Of a DNA stretch of 32,477 nucleotides, positions 16,822 through 24,800 are shown one piece after another. Below the pieces are notes generated by a model. The model saw only the letters and a list, made by a program, of their open reading frames with translations. It was not told the DNA's origin and did not search any database. The position numbers and the translations under genes were made by a program. Numbering within the stretch: position 1 is the stretch's first letter; the number at the start of each line of letters is the position of its first letter. Source of the DNA: CAYMLQ01 sp964390795 (GTDB taxonomy: Bacteria > Verrucomicrobiota > Kiritimatiellia > RFP12 > UBA1067); NCBI GenBank assembly GCA_964390795.1, contig CAYMLQ010000026.1:1-32477 (forward strand). The letters are read 5' to 3'.

Positions 16822-18783
16822 TCAGTGGATTCTGATGAGGGTGCCCAAGGGCACCCATGGGTCGCGATCCAGCTTCAGTATCTGCATGCCGGACCAGGAG
16901 TCTCCGGCTCCGTCCGGATTAACAACGAGCGCCCCTGTGATATTGCCCGCCGCCGTGGCAGCCACGGTCAAGTCAACATAGTTCGTCGCCAAACAGGTCG
17001 ATCCCATGTCTGCACCCAACCCTGAAGCCGTGAAGGTTGCGAAGTTGACCGGAGTCGTGGTTTGCTGACCGAACATCCGCAGGGTGTAGTACCGATAGGC
17101 CTCCAAGCCGGTGATCTGCCAGGCCACCGGGCCCTGCCCGGAGACGATATAACACAAGTCATTATGCAAAACCGTGCCTCCGGAAGTACTAGAAAACGTG
17201 TAGTATGGAACCGGGGTTCCCGTATTGAAATTGAACGCCACGGTCGTCGCGTTACCCTCGCCATCCAACAACGCAGAGATGCTGGGCTGCGTGGTGCTGA
17301 TATGGTTGTAGTTGCCATTGGTCAAACCGAACAAAAGTTCATTCCACGCACCCGCCTGACCGAAGCTGGTGTGGCCGTTGATATCCATGATTGCCCCTAC
17401 TGCCACGCCTCTCTGCTCGGCCGGGTTTGCATGTCCAAAGTCAATGCTGATCAGATCGCGGGCAGGGATGAACGGCGCTGACCCCTGAATCTGAATCCCG
17501 GACCAGGTTCCGGCCGCCTGGCCGACTTGATTCGTCACCGTACCCTTGATCTGCCCGTTCACCGTGGACGTCACCACCAAGTCCACGTAGTTCGTGCCGA
17601 GGCTGGTTCCACCAAAGGCGGTATTCAGACCGGCAGCCGAGAAGTTAGCGAAGAGACGCTGACCTGCCGTGTCTTGGAGGCCGAAGAATTTGAGTTTGTA
17701 CTCCGTGCTGGCCTGCAGGCCGTCGAGTTGCCAGCGCACCGCCTTATAGCCGGCCAAAGGGTAACACACATCGCGATGCAACGCGGTCGACCGAGGCTCG
17801 GCATGGGTGCCGGTGAACAGCATAAACTTGTCGTTGCCGGTGTTGAAGGTGAAGGCCGCGATGGTCGCGCGCCCTTCGCCGTCCAGCAATCCGCCGAGCG
17901 TGTGCCTCGTGACGAGATCTGGCTGGTAAGAGGCACCGTTGGTGAGCCCTATAAAGAGCACATTCCAAGGACCCACTTGCCCCGGCAGACTTTCATAAGC
18001 ATTCGTATCCACCACCGTCCCCGAAGCAGGCAGTCCTTGCCAGACCGGATTCGCATTTTTGAAGTCGATACTGACAACCGGCGCTGGCGGCGCGACGTTC
18101 CATTCGATCTGCATGCCGGAAAAGAAACCGGCCACGCCATCCATATTCGCCACTGTGCCCGAAATCACGCCGCTGGCGGTGGATTTCACCCACAGATCGG
18201 CATAATTGTGATTCTTTTGGCAAAATGCATCGTCAGACCTGATTCCTGTCGCGGTGAACCGGGCAAAACTACTCGGAGTCCCTGGAAGAACGCCACTCTC
18301 CCGCCCGAACATTCTTAGCCTGTAAACCGTACCGGTTTCCAGGCCACTGAGCCTCCAATTCAGAGGCCCCTGCCCGCCAGTGATATCCGCCCCCATCCAA
18401 TCGCGATGCAGTTTGCTCCCGCCAGCGGTGGCGTCGTAGTAAGCATAGTGCGCGAGGTTGTTCGTATTGAAGGTGAAAGAGACTGTGGTCACAGTCCCGC
18501 TGCCGTCCTTCAATGAGCCAATCGTGTATTGATTGGTACATGTCGGTTGGTTAACGCCTCCGCCAACTTTGCCAATCAACAGTTCATTCCAAAACCCCAC
18601 CTGGCCCGGCAGGCTGGTATGGCCATTGACATCTGTCACCGTTCCCGATGCCGTACGGTTCGCGTCTGACGCGTCCATACGGTTAAAATCGATACTGATC
18701 ACATTGGCCCGTGCTGTTCCCGCAAACATCCCAAAGCCCGAGACAGCGGCAACAATAACGATACGCATGATTCGTTTAGTCAT
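16822..18783 (-). CDS. Secreted protein of three ~205-residue repeats (unrecognised family)
   Basis: A 653-residue protein with a Sec signal peptide ending in TARA-N (cleavage after residue 26), followed by three tandem repeats starting near residues 27, 236 and 445. Each repeat opens with an (I/V)SIDF strand, then a D-x-N-x-H/Y-x-S-x-x-G-Q-x-G-x-WN segment, a GxGxxT...FNF/FTFNT segment, a middle L-H-x-D ... GL-x-x-x-x-x-Y-x-L-x-x-FG stretch, and closes with 'SGMQI' or 'SGIQI'. The repeats look all-beta and may be carbohydrate-binding sandwiches; I do not recognise the family. The ATG at 18781-18783 follows GAGGAG. A second copy of the whole three-repeat unit forms the C-terminus of the giant protein 3 kb to the right. 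Probably exported; no catalytic motif is visible. Confidence 0.85.
   Translation of the reverse strand: MTKRIMRIVIVAAVSGFGMFAGTARANVISIDFNRMDASDANRTASGTVTDVNGHTSLPGQVGFWNELLIGKVGGGVNQPTCTNQYTIGSLKDGSGTVTTVSFTFNTNNLAHYAYYDATAGGSKLHRDWMGADITGGQGPLNWRLSGLETGTVYRLRMFGRESGVLPGTPSSFARFTATGIRSDDAFCQKNHNYADLWVKSTASGVISGTVANMDGVAGFFSGMQIEWNVAPPAPVVSIDFKNANPVWQGLPASGTVVDTNAYESLPGQVGPWNVLFIGLTNGASYQPDLVTRHTLGGLLDGEGRATIAAFTFNTGNDKFMLFTGTHAEPRSTALHRDVCYPLAGYKAVRWQLDGLQASTEYKLKFFGLQDTAGQRLFANFSAAGLNTAFGGTSLGTNYVDLVVTSTVNGQIKGTVTNQVGQAAGTWSGIQIQGSAPFIPARDLISIDFGHANPAEQRGVAVGAIMDINGHTSFGQAGAWNELLFGLTNGNYNHISTTQPSISALLDGEGNATTVAFNFNTGTPVPYYTFSSTSGGTVLHNDLCYIVSGQGPVAWQITGLEAYRYYTLRMFGQQTTTPVNFATFTASGLGADMGSTCLATNYVDLTVAATAAGNITGALVVNPDGAGDSWSGMQILKLDRDPWVPLGTLIRIH
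16850..18712 (-). repeat. Duplicated three-repeat module, copy 1
   Basis: The coding sequence for the mature three-repeat protein is duplicated at about 22030-23894. Long stretches of the first two repeats match at roughly nine bases in ten by eye (for example the segments around 18050-18170 and 23225-23350); the third repeat has drifted more. The match extends leftward into the last residues of the signal peptide (GGCCCGTGCTG on the + strand) and then stops. Confidence 0.8.
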
Positions 18784-19152
18784 CTCTGTTCTCCTCGTTT
18801 TGTAACGCTTAAAATGTTCAACTTCTGCCTGAGTTCCGTTGAATACGCTTCTAGATTAGACTCTTCTCAACCCATGGACAACGTTACAGGCATGTGATAT
18901 CTGAGGATAGCTTTCCGAAAAGCCACGATGCCGGCACCGGCCGAGTTGGCGCAGGATGTGCCGCCACCCGGCCGCGGATGAGCCAAACGATGCTCAGTTC
19001 GTTGGCGGACCCGCCGTAGTCGCGAACGAGCCGGGTTTTTTTCTGGCAAGCCACGCTCTTTGGCAGTACCGTTTACAAGTGTCTGCACCCAGTGTCTTTG
19101 GAGGGGGGTACAGAAAACTCGGTTTCATATTAACGACTCAAAGGGGATGGAC
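18784..19152. other. Intergenic region between divergent genes, with GC-rich structured segment
   Basis: This 369-base gap separates the minus-strand three-repeat gene from the plus-strand propeller gene and must hold both promoters. No convincing -35/-10 pair stands out; TTGTCC-17-TAATCT on the minus strand (about 18859-18887) is a weak candidate. Bases 18930-19042 are strikingly GC-rich with several self-complementary stretches (see the hairpin entry). No reliable coding sequence is present. Confidence 0.5.
18966..19042 (+). terminator. Branched hairpin with T-run (terminator or structured RNA end)
   Basis: On the + strand ACCCGGC (18966-18972) can pair with GCCGGGT (19030-19036), followed at once by seven Ts (19036-19042). 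Inside lies a second hairpin, 18982-18990 with 18999-19006 (GCCAA, one bulged A, CGA pairing with TCGTTGGC). An outer stem ending in a T-run is what an intrinsic terminator or the expression platform of a leader RNA looks like. It sits about 110 bases before the + strand gene at 19153, with no gene before it on that strand. Confidence 0.4.
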
Positions 19153-20418
19153 ATGAAGCACAGACAGACCGTCTTGATGCTGTTTCTGTCAGCGGGTATT
19201 ACACTTGCCAGGGCGGAGGTGGTTGCCTCTCCTCACGGAATATGGCCGCAATGGCGCGGTCCTGAGCGCAGCGGGGTTGTTGAGGGCGATCAGGCCTGGC
19301 CTGACAGGCTTGATGACACACGTTTAAAGCTGATGTGGCGAAAGGAACTGGGCGAGGGATACCCCGGCCCGGTCGTGAGTACAGGACATGTTTTTACCGT
19401 AGAGACTCTTAACAAGGAACAGGAGATCGTGCGCGCTTTTGACCGGTTCTCCGGCAGACAGCTCTGGGAGACGGCCTGGGAGGGCAGCATGAACGTTCCC
19501 TTCTTTTCAAATAAAAACGGCAGCTGGGTGCGTTCCACACCCGCCTGTGACGGGGAGTCGCTGTATGTTGCCGGGATGCGTGATGTTCTGGTCTGCCTGA
19601 ATGTGAAAGACGGCCGTGTTCAATGGCGGGTGGATTTTGTTAAGCAGTTTGAAACCCCTCTGCCAAAATTTGGTTTTGTCTGCTCACCACTGGTGGTCGG
19701 TGACGCGGTGTATGTGCAGGCCGGCGCCTCTTTAGTGAAGCTCAACAAAAAAACCGGTGCTGTTCTATGGCGCGCACTCAAGGACGGTGGCGGTATGTAT
19801 GGCAGTGCCTTTTCCTCACCTGTACTCGTCAAGGTATGCGAGGAGGAAGTGCTGGTGGTGCAGACACGGGAGGTGCTGGCGGGGGTCAACCCGGAAACAG
19901 GCAACGTATTATGGAGTCAGCCGGTATCGGCCTTCCGGGGGATGAATATCCAGACGCCCGTGGTAGTTGGCAACGCTCTTTTTACAAGCTGCTATGGCGG
20001 TGCCTCTATCCTTTTCGATTTAAAGAGGGGCCGTGAGGGGTTTGAAATATCCGAGTTTTGGCGAGATAAAAAATCGCAGGGTTATATGTCAACACCTGTG
20101 GTGATCAACAACCATATCTACTTTCACAGGCGCGACCAGCGTTTTAGCTGTCTGGATCCCCAAGCGAAGGCCATTCTCTGGCAGTCGCCCGTGTATGGAC
20201 AGTACTGTTCGATGGCCGTCAATAAGAACAAAATCCTTGCGCTGAATCAGAAAGGGGAGTTGCTGTTGATTGATGCCAAACCCGAGCGTTTTCAGTTGCT
20301 GGATCTGCGTAAAATTTCAAAAGAGGACACGTGGGGCCATCTTGCCGTGGCCGGTGATCAGATCTTTGTGCGTGAACTGAAAGCGGTTGCTGTTTACCGC
20401 TGGCGTGAACAGGAGTGA
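19153..20418 (+). CDS. Secreted PQQ-like beta-propeller protein
   Basis: A 421-residue protein with a Sec signal peptide (MKHRQTVLMLFLSAGITLARA) and a propeller of PQQ/BamB-like repeats. The blades can be counted from the recurrent 'G-x-x-x-W' endings: GRQLWE, GRVQWR, GAVLWR, GNVLWS and KAILWQ, with 'TPACDGESLYV', 'SPLVVGDAVYV' and 'TPVVINNHIYF' entry strands. Its N-terminus, WPQWRGPERSGV, is the common opening of these proteins in Planctomycetes and Verrucomicrobia. The ATG at 19153 is preceded by AAAGGGG; a second ATG six bases upstream is too close to that site. It is the only complete + strand gene and seems less GC-rich than its neighbours. Members are often structural or protein-binding rather than PQQ enzymes; the role here is not known. 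Confidence 0.85.
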   Translation: MKHRQTVLMLFLSAGITLARAEVVASPHGIWPQWRGPERSGVVEGDQAWPDRLDDTRLKLMWRKELGEGYPGPVVSTGHVFTVETLNKEQEIVRAFDRFSGRQLWETAWEGSMNVPFFSNKNGSWVRSTPACDGESLYVAGMRDVLVCLNVKDGRVQWRVDFVKQFETPLPKFGFVCSPLVVGDAVYVQAGASLVKLNKKTGAVLWRALKDGGGMYGSAFSSPVLVKVCEEEVLVVQTREVLAGVNPETGNVLWSQPVSAFRGMNIQTPVVVGNALFTSCYGGASILFDLKRGREGFEISEFWRDKKSQGYMSTPVVINNHIYFHRRDQRFSCLDPQAKAILWQSPVYGQYCSMAVNKNKILALNQKGELLLIDAKPERFQLLDLRKISKEDTWGHLAVAGDQIFVRELKAVAVYRWREQE

Positions 20419-20476
20419 CACAGGCTACCCAGTCTGACCAATTTGATCACATTCAATGAGTCAGAAACACGCAAAA

Positions 20477-20510
20477 ACCTGACACGCCTTCTGTTGAAGG
20501 TGTGTCAGGT
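20477..20510. terminator. Bidirectional intrinsic terminator
   Basis: A 15-bp stem (one G-T wobble) with a TGTT loop: ACCTGACAC-G-CCTTC pairs with GAAGG-T-GTGTCAGGT. On the minus strand the hairpin is followed by TTTTTGC, a classic intrinsic terminator for the WbsX-like gene, while on the plus strand it follows the propeller gene with ATAATTAT after it. It lies between two convergent genes. Confidence 0.85.
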
Positions 20511-20522
20511 ATAATTATGACA

Positions 20523-21758
20523 TCATTTGCAGCCTTCCACAAACACGCGCTTCAAGGCTTCCAGATAACCGTAGCCGTTCACCGTATCCGGCTCCAGATA
20601 GCTGCCTTCTGTCCATTCGTTCCAGCAGTTGATGTTGAAAATACGCGGGCCTTTGGGATCGGCCAGTAAGCGCTCCTTGGTCAGCCGCAGCGCGGTCTCG
20701 AAATTTTTCGGCGTGTTATTGACGATCACATTCGTAAAAGGATAACCCGAGTTGTCGAACGCCACGCTCTGGTCGCAGCGCGGACTCACATCCCACCCCA
20801 TCGAAAGGTTCGGGAAATACGGTACTCCGAACAGCGTCGCGGCCTTGTCCCAGTAGTTGAAGTAGCCGTCTCGGACCTGATTGTAATCAGTCTGTTGTTC
20901 TGGCAAGGGTACATGGTTGACCCACCCGTACGACGTGACCGAATCGAAGCCGAGGTCACGCATGAGTTTGGCCGAATCCAGCGGCACCTTTTCCCCTGGC
21001 AGGAAAAAGTCTCCCCCGATCACGGTGTTGAGGTGCACTCCCGGCAGACCGGCGGCTATGACCTTCGCACGAAACCTGTCCAGACCCGCGCGGGTCGCCT
21101 CCACCGAACCGAAGTTCGACAGCAGTTTGGTCAGATGGAAAAACGAGAAGTAGGGCTTGCCATCTATCTTCCAATAGGACGGATGCGAGAAATAATCCTT
21201 GATGACGTGGTCGCAGATTTTGTCGAAATTCTCCGGGCTCACCTTGCCGGGATACAATATTTCCTGAGGATCTCCTTTCTTGTAGGGGAACAGGTTCTTC
21301 TGCCAGTCGTGGTTCGCCCACATCAAGGCGAATTTAATCCGATGATTGTTCTTCGCCTTCAGAAAACCGTTGTCGATCGGGCGTTCCAGAAACGGCCCGT
21401 CATTATAATGGTACCAGTCGAAAATGAAAACGTCGACACCGTGATCCGCCGCCGCGTCGATCTTCTTGGCCATCGCCTTCGGATCGGACTCGTCCTCGTA
21501 GCCCCAGAGAGGAACCTTGGGCTGCTGATGGCCGGGGAAGCGCGGTCTGGCGGCCTTGACCAGTTCCCACTCGTCCCACGCACCGCCCCATACTTTCATG
21601 TTTCGCGGGTCATTCGGATGATACTGGCCGAAGTAGTAGCACGCGACTGTAATGTCCGAGTTGCGCGTGTTCGCCCGCGCCTCTCTGATCATCGTTGACC
21701 CGCACCCGACTGCCAGACTAAGCCCAGCCGCAAACAACACCATCCCGTGTTTTTTCAT
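20523..21758 (-). CDS. WbsX/GH99-like lipoprotein
   Basis: A 411-residue protein of the WbsX-like family, whose barrel resembles GH99 endo-mannosidases. Family features: ACYYFGQYHPNDPRN at the start of the barrel, WGYEDESDPKAMAKKIDAA, FIFDWYHYNDG, FALMWANHDW, YFSFFHLTKL and a C-terminal INCWNEWTEGSYLEPD, where the WNEWxEG(S) acids are the hallmark. A signal with Cys19 in the context LAVGC points to a lipoprotein, although Ala rather than Leu at -3 is not ideal. I start at the ATG 21756-21758 because GAAGGA lies 7 bases upstream and it gives a normal signal; an ATG at 21782 would add eight residues. It is the last gene of the DUF4838 unit. It probably acts on a glycan at the cell surface. Confidence 0.86.
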   Translation of the reverse strand: MKKHGMVLFAAGLSLAVGCGSTMIREARANTRNSDITVACYYFGQYHPNDPRNMKVWGGAWDEWELVKAARPRFPGHQQPKVPLWGYEDESDPKAMAKKIDAAADHGVDVFIFDWYHYNDGPFLERPIDNGFLKAKNNHRIKFALMWANHDWQKNLFPYKKGDPQEILYPGKVSPENFDKICDHVIKDYFSHPSYWKIDGKPYFSFFHLTKLLSNFGSVEATRAGLDRFRAKVIAAGLPGVHLNTVIGGDFFLPGEKVPLDSAKLMRDLGFDSVTSYGWVNHVPLPEQQTDYNQVRDGYFNYWDKAATLFGVPYFPNLSMGWDVSPRCDQSVAFDNSGYPFTNVIVNNTPKNFETALRLTKERLLADPKGPRIFNINCWNEWTEGSYLEPDTVNGYGYLEALKRVFVEGCK

Positions 21759-21817
21759 CTTCTTGTCCTTCTTTTGATTCATTTAATGCCTTTGTTTTCC
21801 GCTAAGCGATCTCGATT

Positions 21818-24800
21818 CTAGATTCGAATAGCCGTTCCATTGCAGAACTCTTCTTGTCCACTGTTTTTGGCACTGAAGGCGCTTGCAAAACCGCTCCCGT
21901 CCGCAAAACAACCGCGTGTGCAGGAAAAGGGAGGGTCAGGTGCCACCCCGACCGCTTCATCGGTAGGGGTTTTGCAAGTGCCTCTTCTATCAGACAATTT
22001 ACGCGCGCGCATCAGCAACTTGATAACGGTGCCCGTCGGCTCCCATGGGACGCCCTTCAGTATCTGCATGCCGGACCAGGAGGAACCGGAGGCGCCAGCC
22101 CCAATCCATACCAGTTTCCCGGTGATTTGACCGGCCGCAGTGGCAGGCACCGTCAAGTCAACATAGTTCGTTGCCGAACTGGTCGAGCCGATGTCGGTAC
22201 CCATCCCTGAAGCCGTGAATTTTGCGAAGTTGCTTGGAACGCTGCCACTTTGCTGTCCGAACATCCGCAGGGTGTAATACCGACAGGGCTGCAAGCCGGT
22301 GATCTTCCAGGCGGCCTCCACCGCGTTCGAGACGATCCCAATCAGGTTGTTATACAATACGTTGCCCGGCAAACCAAAAGTGTAGTAAGAAACAATGGGA
22401 GTTCCCGTATTGAACTGAAACGCCACGGTCGTCGCGTTTCCCTCGCCGTCCAGCAAGCCGGAGATGCTCGGCTGCTGGGTCGTGAACTGAAAGTAGCCTC
22501 CTCCGTTTATCCCGGACAACAGTTGATTCCACACACCTGCCTGACCGAAGCTGGTATGGCCGTTGACATCCGTCATGGTCCCTGAAGCCGTGCTGTTCTG
22601 GTTGGATACATCCGCCGTTTGGAAGTCAATGCTGATCAAATCGCGGGCCCGCAAGAACGGCTTTGGCCCTTGAACCTGAATCCCGGACCAGGTCCCTGCA
22701 GCCTGGCCTGCTTGATTCGTCACCGTTCCCGTGATCTGCCCGTTAGCCGTAGCCGTCACCACCAGATCCACGAAGTTGTGCCCGAGGCTGGTCCCCCCTG
22801 CGGCAGTATTGAGCCCGGTTGCCGAGAAGTTGGCGAAGAGACGCGGGCCGACTGTGTCTTGAATGCCGAAGAACTTCAGTGTGTACGCCTTACTGGCCTG
22901 CAGACCGGCGAGCCTCCAGTGCACCGGACTGGAGATTGGCGCAGGGTAACACACGTCGCGATGCAACGCGGTCGACCGGGGCTCGGCATGGGTGCCAGTG
23001 TATACGACGTACGTGTTGTTGCTGATGTTGAACGTGAAGGATACGGTCGTCGCGTTCCCTTCGCCGTCTTGCAACCCAGAGATTGTGTGCTTCGTGGAGA
23101 CTGCTAATTGGGTAGAACCACCGTTGGTGGTACCCATCCCGAGCACATTCCACGGACCCACTTGACCCGGCATGCTTTCATAGGCATTAGTATCCACCAC
23201 CGTCCCCGAGGCAGGCAGTCCCTGCCAGGCCGGATTCGCATTTTTGAAGTCGATACTGACAACCGGCACCGGCGGCGCGACGTTCCATTCGATCTGCATG
23301 CCGGACCAGAAACCGGCCACGCCATCCATATTCGCCACTGTGCCTGAAATCACTCCCCCGGCTGTGGATTTCACCCACAGATCGGCATAATTGTAATTCT
23401 TTTGGCAATATGCATCGTCAGACTTGGTTCCTGTCGCGGTGAACCGGGCAAAACTACCCGGAGTCCCTGGGAGACCGCTATGCTCCCGCCCGAACATTCT
23501 TAGCCTGTAAACCGTGCCGGTTTCCAGGCCACTGAGCCGCCAATTCAGCGGCCCCTGCCCAATATCAGCCCCCATCCAGTCGCGCTGCAGTACGTTCCCG
23601 CCAGCGGTAGAATCGAAGTAAACATAGTGCGCGAGGTTGTTCGTATTGAAGGTGAAGGAGACGCCGGTCACAGTCCCGCTGCCGTCCTTCAATGAGCCAA
23701 TCGTGTATGCATTGGTACATGTCGGTTGGTTCTGGCCCCCGGTAGGTTTGCCAATCAACAGTTCATTCCACAACCCCACCTGACCCGGCAGGCTGGCATG
23801 GCCATTGACATCCGTCACCGTTCCCGATGCCGTTCGGGCTGTGCCGGAAAAGTCCACATTGTTGAAATCGATACTGATCATGTTGGCCCGTGCTGCACCC
23901 ACACGCAGTTGCTTGACGGCTTCTTCTACGACTGGCAGCTTCAGGAAACAACCGCCAGCGGCGTTAAACCCGATGAAGTCGGCGGTCTCATATAATATGA
24001 AGCCGTTAAACCGGGCGTCGGCCCGGACGCAGGCGACTTCCTGAGGAAGTTGGTCGCCAGCGGAGCCGACGTAGCGGTTAACGACAACCGGGATCCCGCG
24101 CTGTTGACAGCGCCCGATCATTGCCTCGGCCACCGGATCCTCGAAAACCGCCTCGAACGGGAGTTTGTAAAAGCGGAGAATGGCCTCATCCATCAAACTT
24201 TCATCAAGCCAGCGCTGCCAATCGAAATTGATATTGGCCGGGTAGGCTAGGAGCCGGTCTGCCGGCGGATCAGGGCGAAAGAAATCGAGTTGCAGATTGT
24301 AGCGCATCCGCCGGCCGCTCGACGCGAGGCGCGTTTTGCACTTCCGCAGAAATTCCGTATACGCCTGACCGCGAACGTCGCGTATCTTGGCGACAAGGTC
24401 AACCCCTTGCAGGTCGCCGCATTGTTGGAGCACGACCTCGTTGAAGCCATAGTCTTCAGGAGTGTCGGTGTGCGAACTGTGGCTCTCCTCTCGAAAATCT
24501 ACGCCGTCCACGCCAGCGGCAATCATTTCCTCCAGACAGGTCAGCCAGAATTCCTGTACGCGGGGCTCGCTTTCACAGAGAGAGCCCGGCAGATAAGCGT
24601 TCCGGCCCCGGGTAAAGGCGATGAAACCGCTCTTGCCGGAGACGTTGGGCGCATCAAGGGTCACGAGCTTAGCGCCCCAGCCGTAGTCGAAGGTCAACCC
24701 TCCCTCCCGGAAATTCACCAGACTGGCCGTCCACACGGTGCCGCCGGTCGCGAACACACCGGCAATTTCACGGCCGGCGGCGTCATGGGCCGTCAGGATG

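Noticed and set aside
19040..19070. Possible sigma-54 promoter (TGGCA then GC)
   Set aside because: The GG and GC elements are two bases too close to fit the -24/-12 rule.
18867..19088. A 73-residue minus-strand frame in the large intergenic gap
   Set aside because: No ribosome site, no motif, and it runs through the GC-rich hairpins; not supportable as a gene.
21759..21782. Earlier ATG for the WbsX-like lipoprotein
   Set aside because: It has a weaker ribosome site and would put eight charged residues before a complete lipoprotein signal; kept only as an alternative.
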